64,000 bases of DNA from Methylobacterium radiodurans (GCF_003173735.1 NZ_CP029551.1:2442001-2506000), one strand, 5' to 3'. Shown: positions 27,050-35,852, numbered from the stretch's first letter. A program made the numbers and translations. Notes: generated from the letters alone by a model not told the origin.

Positions 27050-27717
27050 GCGTCGCGGACGAGTTCACCCTCGATTTCGCCCGGCCCGAGCGCATCGGGC
27101 TCGAGGAGACGATCTACGCGGCCGGCAAGTCGGCGGAGCAGATCGACGCGATCCTCGCGGCTGCGGGCGAGCGCGGCGCCCGCCTGTTCCTGACGCGGCT
27201 CGACCCGGAGAAGCGTGCGGCGCTCCGGCACGACCTCGATTACTGCCCGGTCTCGCGCACCGCCGTGTTCGGGCGGCCGAATGCGGTGTCGGGCGCGGCC
27301 CCCGTCGCCATCGTGGCGGCGGGCACCTCGGACGTGCCTGTCGCCCGCGAGGCCGAGCGGACGCTCGCCTATGCGGGGATCCGCGCCACGCTGATCGCCG
27401 ATGTGGGCGTGGCGGGCCTGTGGCGGCTGCAGCGACGCCTCGACGAGATCCGGGCGCACCCGGTCGTCATCGTGGCGGCCGGCATGGACGCGGCGCTGCC
27501 CAGCGTCGTCGGCGGCCTCGTGCCCGGCGCGCTGATCGCGGTGCCGACCTCGGTCGGCTACGGCGTCGCCGAGGGCGGGCGCGCGGCGCTCGACGCGGTG
27601 CTGGCGAGCTGCGCGCCCGGCATCACGGTCTGCAACATCGACAACGGCTACGGCGCGGCCTGCGCGGCGATGCGCGTGCTCCACGCCGCCCGCGCGCTCC
27701 GGGAGTTGTCCCCATGA
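27046..27717 (+). CDS. larB: Nickel-pincer cofactor biosynthesis protein LarB (NaAD carboxylase/hydrolase)
   Basis: A 223-residue protein with a PurE/AIR-carboxylase-like C-terminal domain that carboxylates nicotinic acid adenine dinucleotide, the first step of nickel-pincer nucleotide synthesis. Conserved segments are LDPEKRAAL, VAIVAAGTSDVPVAREA, DVGVAGLWRL, VIVAAGMDAALPSVVGGL and NIDNGYGAACAAMR. It starts at a GTG in the larE stop. The order larC-larE-larB completes the cofactor pathway, yet no LarA-type racemase is present in the window. Confidence 0.95.
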   Translation: MSVADEFTLDFARPERIGLEETIYAAGKSAEQIDAILAAAGERGARLFLTRLDPEKRAALRHDLDYCPVSRTAVFGRPNAVSGAAPVAIVAAGTSDVPVAREAERTLAYAGIRATLIADVGVAGLWRLQRRLDEIRAHPVVIVAAGMDAALPSVVGGLVPGALIAVPTSVGYGVAEGGRAALDAVLASCAPGITVCNIDNGYGAACAAMRVLHAARALRELSP

Positions 27718-27766
27718 GATCGATCCATTCCACCCCGCACCTGGGCTCGCAGTCGGGAGAACCCGC

Positions 27767-28876
27767 ATGGAACGCCGAAGCTTTCTCCAGGGCGCCGTCC
27801 TCGGCGCCGGTCTCGCGGCCACGGGCCCGGCGGGTGCGGCCGTGAACGCGCCCGGCCTGCCTCAGACCCGCCCGCAGGATCCCGCGGACCTCCCCTTCGT
27901 CACGGATCCCGGCGAGATGCGGGGCGAGATGCTCTACCGGCCCTTCGGCCGCCACGCGGAGAAGATCTCGGCCATCGGGATGGGCGGCTTCCATCTCGGC
28001 AAGAACGCCGTCTCGGACGACGAGGCGACGCGCCTGATCCATGCCGGGATCGATCGCGGCATCACCTTCATGGACAATTGCTGGGACTACAACGAGGGGC
28101 GCTCGGAGCTGCGCATGGGCGAGGCCCTGTCCCAGGGCGGCTACCGCGACAAGGTCTTCCTGATGTCCAAGATGGACGGGCGGACCAAGGACGAGGCGAT
28201 GAAGCAGATCGATACCTCGTTGAAGCGGCTGCGCACCGACCGGATCGACCTCGTCCAGCACCACGAGATTCTGCGCTACGACGATCCCGACCGCGTCTTC
28301 GCCGAGGGCGGGGCGATGGAGGCCTTCGTCGAGGCGAAAAAGCAGGGGAAGCTCCGCTACATCGGCTTCACCGGGCACAAGGACCCGCGCATCCACCTGC
28401 AGATGCTGGAGGTGGCGGCCGAGCGCGGCTTCCAGTTCGACTCGGTGCAGATGCCGCTCAATGTGATGGACGCGCATTTCCGGTCGTTCGGGCATCTCGT
28501 CCTGCCTTACCTCGTCCAGAACGGGATCGCGCCGCTGGCGATGAAGACCTTCGGCGACGGCGTCATCCTGAAGAGCGACGCGCCGATCAAGCCGCTGGAG
28601 TACCTGCACTTCTCGCTCAATCTGCCGGTCGCGGTGGTGATCACCGGGATTCAGAACCAGCGGGACCTCGACCAGGCCTTCGAGGCGGTGAAGACCTTCC
28701 GGCCGATGGACAAGGCGCGTGTCGCCGAACTCCTTGGCCGCAGCAGGCCCTACGCCCTGGAGGGCAAGTACGAGCTGTTCAAGACGAGCGCGACCTTCGA
28801 CGGCACGGCCAAGAACGCCGCCTGGCTCGGCGAGGACGTGCCGGGCGTGCAGAAGCTTGCGCCCACGATGGAATGA
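27767..28876 (+). CDS. Tat-exported aldo/keto reductase
   Basis: A 369-residue protein. The N-terminus MERRSFLQGAVLGAGLAA carries a twin-arginine (RRxFL) signal, so it is likely exported folded to the periplasm with a bound cofactor. The AKR barrel contains the tetrad positions: Asp and Tyr in MDNCWDYNEGRSE, Lys in MSKMDG and His in VQHHEI. Further family signatures are RYIGFTGH and AVVITGIQNQRDL. It starts 49 bases after larB on the same strand, so it may share the transcript. The substrate is unknown; a link to nickel-pincer chemistry is only positional. Confidence 0.9.
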   Translation: MERRSFLQGAVLGAGLAATGPAGAAVNAPGLPQTRPQDPADLPFVTDPGEMRGEMLYRPFGRHAEKISAIGMGGFHLGKNAVSDDEATRLIHAGIDRGITFMDNCWDYNEGRSELRMGEALSQGGYRDKVFLMSKMDGRTKDEAMKQIDTSLKRLRTDRIDLVQHHEILRYDDPDRVFAEGGAMEAFVEAKKQGKLRYIGFTGHKDPRIHLQMLEVAAERGFQFDSVQMPLNVMDAHFRSFGHLVLPYLVQNGIAPLAMKTFGDGVILKSDAPIKPLEYLHFSLNLPVAVVITGIQNQRDLDQAFEAVKTFRPMDKARVAELLGRSRPYALEGKYELFKTSATFDGTAKNAAWLGEDVPGVQKLAPTME

Positions 28877-28916
28877 GGCTTCCATGTTCATCATATCATC
28901 GACCTTGAGGCCCCTG

Positions 28917-29501
28917 ATGACCCGTCGCGTCCTGCCGCTCCTGCCTGCCCTGCTGCTTCTCGTCCCCGGGGCGGCGCTGGCCCATCCGGGACACGGCGAG
29001 GCGGTGGGCTTCGCGCACGGCTTCGCGCACCCGGTCGGCGGACTTGATCACGTGCTCGCGATGGTGGCGGTGGGCCTGCTCGCGGCGCTTCGCGGCGGCG
29101 CGGCCCGCTGGGGCCTGCCGGTCGCCTTCATGGCGATGATGGCGGTGGGCGCCGCACTCGGCGTCTTCGGCGTCGCGCTGCCCTTGGCCGAGGCCGGCAT
29201 TGCGCTCTCGCTCGTCGCCTTCGGCCTCGCCATCGTCTTCGCGAGCCGGTTGGCGCTGCCCGCGCTGATCGGCCTCGTCGGCGTCTTCGCGGTGTTCCAC
29301 GGCTACGCCCACGGCGCCGAGATGCCGGAGACCGCCTCAGGCCTCGCCTACGGGCTCGGCTTCCTCGCCGCGACCGCGCTCCTCCACGCGGCGGGTCTCG
29401 GAATCGGCTTCCTTGTCAGCACCGAGCGCCGCCGCGCCGCGCCCGCCATGGGCGCTGCCGTCGCTCTGTCGGGGCTGACGCTGCTGGTCGGAGCGTTCTG
29501 A
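28917..29501 (+). CDS. HupE/UreJ family metal permease
   Basis: A 194-residue membrane protein with a signal-like first segment (MTRRVLPLLPALLLLVPGAALA) and about six further hydrophobic helices. The family metal motif HPGHGEAVGFAHGFAHPVGG followed by LDHVLAM and the second motif FHGYAHGAEMP are intact. HupE/UreJ proteins are thought to take up nickel or cobalt. The ATG at 28917 follows TTGAGG; an upstream in-frame ATG at 28884 lacks one. It lies 40 bases after the reductase gene, and its nickel link fits the lar genes. Confidence 0.9.
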   Translation: MTRRVLPLLPALLLLVPGAALAHPGHGEAVGFAHGFAHPVGGLDHVLAMVAVGLLAALRGGAARWGLPVAFMAMMAVGAALGVFGVALPLAEAGIALSLVAFGLAIVFASRLALPALIGLVGVFAVFHGYAHGAEMPETASGLAYGLGFLAATALLHAAGLGIGFLVSTERRRAAPAMGAAVALSGLTLLVGAF

Positions 29502-29512
29502 TCGCCGCCGGT

Positions 29513-29539
29513 CTCCCTTCCCCGTAGAGGGGGAGGGGG
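29513..29539. repeat. GC-rich intergenic hairpin, second copy
   Basis: CTCCCTTCCCC pairs imperfectly with GGGGGAGGGGG around GTAGA, between the HupE and CobW genes. It resembles the elements at 23064-23092 and 46897-46928. Confidence 0.45.
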
Positions 29540-29586
29540 ATCGCGTGACGGTTGAGCCCGCGCAGGGCCCGCGCTAGGCCAACCCC

Positions 29587-30675
29587 ATGTCCACCTCTCC
29601 CGAGACCCAACCTCCCGGCCGTCCTGAGCCGATCCCGCTCACCGTGCTCACTGGTTTCCTCGGGGCCGGCAAGACAACGCTGCTCAACCGCCTGCTCGCC
29701 GACCCGGCGCTCGCCGACACGGTGGTGATCGTCAACGAGTTCGGCGAGATCGGCCTCGACCACCTGCTGATCGAGCGGGTGGACGAGGACATGGTGCTGC
29801 TCGGCGCCGGCTGCCTCTGCTGCACGGTGCGGGGCGACTTGATCGCGACGCTGGAAGATCTGCTGCGCAAGCGCGACAACGGCCGCATCGCGCCCTTCCG
29901 CCGCGTCGTGATCGAGACCACCGGCCTCGCCGACCCGGCGCCGATCCTGCACGCGCTGATCTACCATCCCTACCTCGTCCTGCGGTACCGGATGCAGGCG
30001 GTCGTCACGGTGGTCGACGCGGTCAACGGTGCGGCGACCCTCGACGCGCATCCGGAGGCGCTGCGGCAGGTCGCGGTGGCCGACCGGATCGTGCTGGCCA
30101 AGCAGGATATGGCCGGCGATACCGCGCCGTTGCGGGCGCGTCTCGTCGCCCTCAACCCGGCCGCCCCGATCGTCCTGCCGGACGTGCCGGCCGCGACCCT
30201 GCTCGGCGGCTTGTTCGGCCTCGACGGAAAGGCCGCGGACGTGCGCGACTGGCTCGGCGCGGTCGCGACGTACGAGCACGCCCACGCGCATGACCCCAAC
30301 CGGCACGACGCGTCGATTCGCGCCTTCTCCCTGACGAGCGACGTGCCGGTGCCGCGCGCCGCCTTCGAGATGTTCCTCGACCTGTTGCGCTCCGGCCACG
30401 GCCCGAACCTGCTGCGCCTCAAAGGTCTGGTAGCGCTCGCCGATGCCCCGGAGCGGCCGGTCGTCGTGCACGGGGTCCAGCACGTGGTGCATGCCCCCGT
30501 CACCCTGCCGGCCTGGCCCGACGCGGATCGGACCTCGCGCCTCGTCCTCATCGTGCGCGACCTCGATCCCGGTTTCGTCACGCGGCTCTGGGATGCGTTC
30601 CTCGGCCGTCCGCGGCCCGACACGCCCGACGCCGCCGCGCTCACCGATAATCCGCTCGCCATCCCGGGGGGCTGA
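29587..30675 (+). CDS. CobW/COG0523-family G3E GTPase (metallochaperone type)
   Basis: A 362-residue protein. The Walker A motif is GFLGAGKTT (23-31). The metal-binding CxCC motif is GCLCCT (75-80), and ETTGLADPAPI gives the Walker B-like/switch region. A short His-containing segment, HAHAHDPNRH near residue 235, may bind metal. A CobW C-terminal domain follows. Such GTPases deliver Zn, Co, Ni or Fe to enzymes. It starts 85 bases after the HupE/UreJ-type gene, so a nickel or cobalt role is plausible but not shown; other COG0523 proteins handle zinc. Confidence 0.9.
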   Translation: MSTSPETQPPGRPEPIPLTVLTGFLGAGKTTLLNRLLADPALADTVVIVNEFGEIGLDHLLIERVDEDMVLLGAGCLCCTVRGDLIATLEDLLRKRDNGRIAPFRRVVIETTGLADPAPILHALIYHPYLVLRYRMQAVVTVVDAVNGAATLDAHPEALRQVAVADRIVLAKQDMAGDTAPLRARLVALNPAAPIVLPDVPAATLLGGLFGLDGKAADVRDWLGAVATYEHAHAHDPNRHDASIRAFSLTSDVPVPRAAFEMFLDLLRSGHGPNLLRLKGLVALADAPERPVVVHGVQHVVHAPVTLPAWPDADRTSRLVLIVRDLDPGFVTRLWDAFLGRPRPDTPDAAALTDNPLAIPGG

Positions 30676-30772
30676 CGGCACCATCCTTGAACGGTTTCCA
30701 CGGAGTGAGCGGTCGCGGGCCGCGCCGGTCCCGAAGCGGGACAGATCTGTCGGAAATCGGTCGGAGGGGACG

Positions 30773-31573
30773 ATGCGGCGCTTCACGCTGATCCAGGGCG
30801 GCTACGGCCCCCAGACCACGGACGGGGCCGCCTGGCGCATCGATCTCAAGGGGGTGCAGGGCGTCGATGCCGAGATGGTCGCGGCGTGGCGGGCGCTCAT
30901 CGCCCGCAACGCGGTGCTCGATCCGCGGACCGACCCGGATTACCTGCTGACGGCCGCCCGCCATCTTGCGGGCGGCGAGCAGATCGCCTTCGCGCTGGCC
31001 TGGGAGTTGGGCGCGGTGCCGGAACTGCGGGGCGTGGTGCCGCTGGCCATCGCCGAGCCGCTGTTCCGCGCCTCGCGCGCCCGTCCCTGGTGGCCCCCCG
31101 GGCTCGCCGCGCGCTCGCTGGTCGATCCGGGCCGCGGGACGGCGATCCACGCCGCCGTAGCGGCCCATCTCAGGGCGCTTCCCAGGCCGGTCGCCTACGA
31201 TCCGACGCCGCGCGCGAACACTCTTTCCGGACGGCGGCGAGTCATCCCTGCCGAGAGCGTGGTCGGCATCCGGCCGGAAGGCTACGTCCCGCCGTCCGCG
31301 ACCGTCGAGATGATCCGCGATCCGGAGCGCGTCCGCGATGCGGTCGAGGCCTTCCTGGCCCTCGACGCGCGCACCGCCCGGCAGCCGATCATCGCCGAGC
31401 CGCAGGAAGCCGCGATGGTGCGCGTGGTAACCCGGCTCTTCGCCCGCCGTCAGGAACTCGCCGTCGCGCTCGCGAGCCGGGCCGGCAACCTGGTTGCCGG
31501 CACGATCCATCTGGGCCAGGGCTCCGGCGCCATCGCGTGGCGCCACGCGGGCCTCGATGCGAGCCTGGCCTGA
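30773..31573 (+). CDS. Hypothetical protein resembling the N-terminal half of CelD-like acetyltransferases
   Basis: A 266-residue protein with ribosome site GGAGGGGA before the ATG. The first 100 residues (MVAAWRALIARNAVLDPRTD, then PDYLLTAARHL and LRGVVPLAIAEPLF) resemble the entry part of CelD/BcsL-like GNAT proteins. The usual C-terminal GNAT core was not recognised; the remainder has only helical and loop segments. It may be a divergent or shortened relative. It lies 97 bases after the CobW gene and is convergent with the GtrA gene. Function unknown. Confidence 0.6.
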   Translation: MRRFTLIQGGYGPQTTDGAAWRIDLKGVQGVDAEMVAAWRALIARNAVLDPRTDPDYLLTAARHLAGGEQIAFALAWELGAVPELRGVVPLAIAEPLFRASRARPWWPPGLAARSLVDPGRGTAIHAAVAAHLRALPRPVAYDPTPRANTLSGRRRVIPAESVVGIRPEGYVPPSATVEMIRDPERVRDAVEAFLALDARTARQPIIAEPQEAAMVRVVTRLFARRQELAVALASRAGNLVAGTIHLGQGSGAIAWRHAGLDASLA

Positions 31574-31579
31574 GAGGCA

Positions 31580-32023
31580 CTAACCCTCGGCGGCGACGGG
31601 CCGTCGGGTGCGGAAGGTGATGGCGGCGTGGCCGAAATAGTTGCCCACGGCGCCAGCCGCGATTCCGGAGGCGTGGGCGATCGCCTCGGCCCGGCCGCAG
31701 GGCGTGCCGACGAGCGTGAGCAGATCGCGGCCAGAGAGCGCCACCAGCGTCACGAGGACGGTCGTGACGGCGTTGACGAGCAGGAAATCCGGCACCTGCC
31801 GCAACCCGCCTGGGCCGGCATCCCGGAAGACGTAGGCCCGATACGCGACGAACCCGAAGGCCATCCCGATGCAGGCGGCCCCGACCACGGCGAGGCCGTA
31901 GGGCACGAGCCAGGACAGGGGAAAGCGCGCCAGCCAATTGACCAGGGCGGCGAGCCCGCCGGCCAGCAGGAACCGCGCCGGCTGCGGCAGGTCGCGGAGG
32001 CGGGTCATATGAAAGTCGATCAC
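31580..32023 (-). CDS. GtrA-like membrane protein
   Basis: A 147-residue protein with four hydrophobic helices in the GtrA pattern: RFLLAGGLAALVNWLARFPLS, IGMAFGFVAYRAYVF and a final helix with GAVGNYFGHAAITFR. GtrA family members are thought to flip polyprenyl-phosphate-linked sugars. The GTG at 32023 overlaps the stop of the upstream HAD-UbiA gene (4 bases), so coupling is likely; an ATG at 32008 is an alternative. With its neighbour it suggests a polyprenyl-linked sugar pathway. Confidence 0.85.
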   Translation of the reverse strand: MIDFHMTRLRDLPQPARFLLAGGLAALVNWLARFPLSWLVPYGLAVVGAACIGMAFGFVAYRAYVFRDAGPGGLRQVPDFLLVNAVTTVLVTLVALSGRDLLTLVGTPCGRAEAIAHASGIAAGAVGNYFGHAAITFRTRRPVAAEG

Positions 32024-33522
32024 GCCAGCACCCCCGACCAAGCGAGCACGAAGGCGCCGACCAGCGCCCCGCCGAGCATCAGACTCGGCCCGTCGTTCAG
32101 CGCGAAGGCGACCGGATCGTCGTCGAGCCGACCGCGTCCCGCCACGAGCCAGATCCGCGCCAGCCACAGGAACAGGATGAGAGGGAAGGCCCAGAGCCAG
32201 CCAGCGCTCGTATAGAGGTCGTGCCGAAAGGCGTCGAAGATCACGTAGAGGACGAGGGTGACGATGCTCGCGACGCCTGTGCCCGCCCCGAGGACCAGCA
32301 GAATCGGCGCATCGCTCGTCTCGTAGCCGCGGCTCGTTGTTGTGCCGGTGCCGCGCTCCTTCCAGCGCTCCACCTCGACGTAGCGCTTGGCGAAGCAGAG
32401 CGAGCCGAACAGGAACATCGAGAAGACGAGGAGCCAGGGCGAGGGCGCCACCGCCGCCGCCTGGGCGCCCAGCACGAGTCGAATCGTGAAGAGGCCCGCC
32501 AGCACCACCACGTCGAGGATCGGCACGCGCTTGAGCGCCAGGGAGTAGGCGATCGTGAGCGTCGTGTAGGCCATCAGCGCCGCCACGGTGCTCGGTCCCA
32601 CCAGGGCCCCGAGCGCGAAGCCCGCGGCGAGCCCAGCTGGCACCGCGCCCGCGGCCGCCGCCATCGGCAAGCGCCCGCTCGCGATCGGCCGGCGGCATTT
32701 CGACCAGTGCCGGCGGTCGTCGGCGACGTCCCAGAGGTCGTTCAGGATGTAGGTCGCCGAGGCGACGATGCAGAGCGCCGCGAGCGCGAGCGCAACGTCG
32801 AGCATCCGCCCGGCATCGAGCGCCACGCCGCCGAGGATCGCCGGGGCGACGACCAGCAGGTTCTTGGCCCACTGGTGCGGCCGAGCGCAGGCGAGGAGGG
32901 CCGGCAGCATCGCGGGCGTCGGAAAGACGAGCGAGGGCTTGCCGAGGCCGGCGCCGAGGCTGCCGGCGGCATGGGCCGTGAAGCGCGGGCGGCCGACCGC
33001 GATGATCTCGTCGGCCCGCGACCAGACCGGGATGTCGGCCCGGCTGTCGCCCGCGTAGGCGAAGCCTTGCGGGAACAGGCGCGCCAGCGCCTCGGCCTTG
33101 TGCCGGCCCTTAAGATTGATCACGCCGTCGCTTGCCAGAACGTCCTCGAAGGGGCCGTGGCAGGCGGCAACCGCGCGGGCGATGCGCGCGTCCGCCGCGG
33201 TCGCCACGTAGACCTTGCGGCCGCGTGCCCGCTCCGCGGCGATGTAGGCGTGCAGTTCGTCGTTGAAGGGCAGGAGCTTCGGATCGACGAGGGCGCGGCA
33301 GGCCAGTTCCTGCTTCAGCCGCGCCCGGCCCTGGAACAGCCAGACCAAGATGTGCAGGAGCGCCAGCGGCTCCCGCCGCAGGTAGGCCAGCGCGCACTCG
33401 ACCAGGATGTTGGTGCGCAGGAGCGTCCCATCCAGATCGATCACCAGGGGGCGCAAGCTGGTCTCCCCGACCTCCGTCCCGGCCCCGGCGGTCGCCGCGC
33501 CGCCGGCGATGATCTCGGCCAT
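32020..33522 (-). CDS. HAD-like phosphatase domain fused to UbiA-family prenyltransferase
   Basis: A 500-residue protein. Residues 24-205 are a HAD-like domain with the nucleophile motif DLDGTLLRTN (29-38) and GDSRADIPVW as the late acidic motif. Residues 210-500 form a UbiA-type membrane prenyltransferase with the Asp-rich motif NDLWDVADD and RPIASGRLP. UbiA members of this kind include decaprenyl-phosphate phosphoribosyltransferase (DPPR synthase); its following step needs a phosphatase, which the fused HAD domain could supply. GtrA is coupled downstream. Epimerase partners (DprE1/E2 type) are not seen, so the product sugar is uncertain. Confidence 0.87.
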   Translation of the reverse strand: MAEIIAGGAATAGAGTEVGETSLRPLVIDLDGTLLRTNILVECALAYLRREPLALLHILVWLFQGRARLKQELACRALVDPKLLPFNDELHAYIAAERARGRKVYVATAADARIARAVAACHGPFEDVLASDGVINLKGRHKAEALARLFPQGFAYAGDSRADIPVWSRADEIIAVGRPRFTAHAAGSLGAGLGKPSLVFPTPAMLPALLACARPHQWAKNLLVVAPAILGGVALDAGRMLDVALALAALCIVASATYILNDLWDVADDRRHWSKCRRPIASGRLPMAAAAGAVPAGLAAGFALGALVGPSTVAALMAYTTLTIAYSLALKRVPILDVVVLAGLFTIRLVLGAQAAAVAPSPWLLVFSMFLFGSLCFAKRYVEVERWKERGTGTTTSRGYETSDAPILLVLGAGTGVASIVTLVLYVIFDAFRHDLYTSAGWLWAFPLILFLWLARIWLVAGRGRLDDDPVAFALNDGPSLMLGGALVGAFVLAWSGVLA

Positions 33523-33596
33523 CCCTGGTCTCCGCTTCAAGCGAGTGCGACCTGACCTTGCCAGAGGGAGCCGATCCACTGGCGCGACCTTCAGGA

Positions 33597-34700
33597 TTAC
33601 TTGAGGACGCCGATGGGATGAGCGATTCCGCTCTCCTGACGGCCCCGGAAGGGCGGGCGGAAGGCTTCCCGTATCGGCACGCCGGCCCGCAGCCAGCGGT
33701 CGAGGGGACGTTCGAGCAGATGGTAGACCGCGAAGCCCGTCGCGATGCTGAGCGCGATGACGGCGAGGCGCACCGGCACCTGCGCCGATTCGGGCAGCCC
33801 GAGGCGACCGGCGACCTTCCCCAGCGCCGACATGGTGAACCAGTGCGAGAGGTAGATGCTGTAGGTCGCAAGCCCCAGCGGGAACAGCACACGGTCCGCG
33901 ATCGGTATTCGCAGAAGCGCCCCCCGGAACGCGATGACGAGGACGACCAGAACGGAGGCGCCCGTGAGCCGCAGAAGGCGCTCGGCATTCGCCGCGTCGG
34001 CGACGAGGCTCAGCGCGGCGGTCGCGCCCAGGCAGGCGACGAGGAGCCAGGGTATGCCGCCCCGTCCCGCCGCCTCGTGGCAGCGGTAGAGCCAGCCGGC
34101 GGCAAATCCCGTCATCAGCACGCTGAGCGGGTGCAGGTACCAGGCGGGATCGCTCGGGGAAATGCCGAGGAGCGCCCCGCACCAGCCCAGCCCGAACAGC
34201 GCGACGCCGAACCGGACCGGCGCCGTCCCGGCGAGCCGCGTCGCCAGGATCAGCAGGGCGACGAGAGCGTAGAAGATGACCTCGTGCTCCAGCGACCAGC
34301 CGACGCCCACGATGGGGTAGTGCGACTGCGGCAGCATCAGGAAAGAGCTGACGATCGTGCCGGCCGAGAAGTCCCAGCCGTTCCAGACCCAGGCCGGGTT
34401 GACGAGACGCGCAGCGACCGCGAGGCCCGTGAACAGCGCGTAGAGCGGCATGAGACGCAGGATTCGGGAGCGTAGGAAGGCCGGCGCGGTCGGGTAGGCC
34501 GGCGCCCGCAGGCAGATGAGGTAGCCGGAGACGACGAAGAACACCTCCACCCCGATCCCGCTCACCGGCAGATACCAGGACTGCGCGAGGAGCGACCCGG
34601 AGAAGTGCTTCACCGCGAGGTCGGAATGGCAGATCACCACTTCGAGCGCGGCCAGCGCCTTCAGCCATTCGAGGTCGGCGCGCCGGCCCGGATTTGTCAC
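33597..34700 (-). CDS. Acyltransferase 3 family (OafA/NodX-like) membrane protein
   Basis: A 367-residue integral membrane protein with about ten helices. Motifs of the family are LEWLKALAALEVVICH near the start with the conserved His, GIGVEVFFVVSGYLI, and GWSLEHEVIFYAL. Such enzymes O-acetylate or succinylate surface glycans and lipids. It starts at a GTG behind AGGAGAG. It lies 74 bases upstream of the HAD-UbiA gene on the same strand, so it probably modifies a surface glycan or glycolipid made nearby. Confidence 0.9.
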   Translation of the reverse strand: MTNPGRRADLEWLKALAALEVVICHSDLAVKHFSGSLLAQSWYLPVSGIGVEVFFVVSGYLICLRAPAYPTAPAFLRSRILRLMPLYALFTGLAVAARLVNPAWVWNGWDFSAGTIVSSFLMLPQSHYPIVGVGWSLEHEVIFYALVALLILATRLAGTAPVRFGVALFGLGWCGALLGISPSDPAWYLHPLSVLMTGFAAGWLYRCHEAAGRGGIPWLLVACLGATAALSLVADAANAERLLRLTGASVLVVLVIAFRGALLRIPIADRVLFPLGLATYSIYLSHWFTMSALGKVAGRLGLPESAQVPVRLAVIALSIATGFAVYHLLERPLDRWLRAGVPIREAFRPPFRGRQESGIAHPIGVLK

Positions 34701-34763
34701 GGATCTCTCCTGGCGGGTTTCGTCCGGCGCGGGTGCGGTGCCGGAGCAAGGGGTTCGGGTGGC

Positions 34764-35852
34764 TCAGGCGTCGGGATCGGCCGCGACCGGCCCTCGCAGG
34801 TGCGAATCCGGGGCCGGACGGCTCCCCTGTGAAGCGGCCGGGGCGCGCTCCGCACCCACCCTCGGCCGGCCACCGCTTCCGACTCGCGGAGCCGGCCCGG
34901 CGCGGTCGCCGGTGGCCTCGCGTGGCCGGCGGCTCGTCTTCCGTTCAGGTCCGGTCCCCTGGCGATCGGGTCCAGCCCGCGGAGGAGGCTGCGCAGCCGG
35001 CAGGCTCGCCTCGTCCGTGGAGAGCCTCAGGTCGAACGCGGTCCAGTCGACGGGCTGCGGGTTGGGCCGCGATGCCGCGGCCTGCCCCCGGATAGTGGCG
35101 GCCTGCGCGACCTCGGCGAGGCGGGTTCGAGCCTCGTCCCGCTCACGGACCGCCCGCGCGAGCGCGGCCTCGCTATCGGCGCGCTGAGCCAGCGCCCGCG
35201 CATCCGCCTCGAAGCGGTGTCGATCGAGCTGCTCGAACCGGTCTCGCTCCGCCGCAGCCTCGGCCCGCGCCCCCTCCGCGTCCCGCCGCGCCGCCGAGAG
35301 GTCGGCCTGAGCGGCTTCGAGATCGCGGGCGAGGCCTCCGCCTCTGGCCTCGGCGGCGGTCTGCGCCTCCTTCGCGCGGGCGCCGTCGGCCTCGGATCGC
35401 GCCACCGCCGAGCGGAGCGACTCGACCTCGTCCAGATGGGCAAGGCGCGCCGCCTCCGCCTGCTGCCGTGAGCGGGCGAGTTCCTGTTGCGTGCGGGCGA
35501 GATCGAAGCGCAACGCCTCCTCGCGGGCATCGGCCAGCTCGGCCACCGCCGGACCGGTCGCGACGGGGGCGGGCACCGCGGAATCCGGCGAGACCGGCGA
35601 ACCGCGGAAATGGACGGGCAGCAGCGTGGCGAGCCCAATGGTCAGTGCCGCCGCGAGTGCCGCGCCAGCACCGTAGGAGAGAAGGCGGGGCGGGCCGCGG
35701 CGGGGCGCTGCCCGGATCAGGTGAGCCTGTTCGCGCCGGAACTCCGTCACCCAGTCGCGCGAATCGGCCGGTGCCGTGCGTGCGGACACTCCGAGGGTCG
35801 GACCAAGATGATGTGCGCTGGAATGACTTGCGCGGGAGCGTTCGTCGAGCAT
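34764..35852 (-). CDS. Membrane-anchored coiled-coil protein of unknown function
   Basis: A 362-residue protein. A basic cytoplasmic N-terminus is followed by one membrane segment near residues 60-80 (YGAGAALAAALTIGLATLLPV). Residues about 110-270 are a long Ala/Glu/Arg heptad-rich coiled coil, and the last 90 residues are a disordered Pro/Arg/Gly-rich tail. The layout recalls scaffolding or polysaccharide-export-associated proteins, but no domain is recognised. ATG 35852 is used; the same frame is open 33 codons further upstream. A long intergenic region separates it from the divergent LuxR-type gene. Confidence 0.65.
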   Translation of the reverse strand: MLDERSRASHSSAHHLGPTLGVSARTAPADSRDWVTEFRREQAHLIRAAPRRGPPRLLSYGAGAALAAALTIGLATLLPVHFRGSPVSPDSAVPAPVATGPAVAELADAREEALRFDLARTQQELARSRQQAEAARLAHLDEVESLRSAVARSEADGARAKEAQTAAEARGGGLARDLEAAQADLSAARRDAEGARAEAAAERDRFEQLDRHRFEADARALAQRADSEAALARAVRERDEARTRLAEVAQAATIRGQAAASRPNPQPVDWTAFDLRLSTDEASLPAAQPPPRAGPDRQGTGPERKTSRRPREATGDRAGPAPRVGSGGRPRVGAERAPAASQGSRPAPDSHLRGPVAADPDA

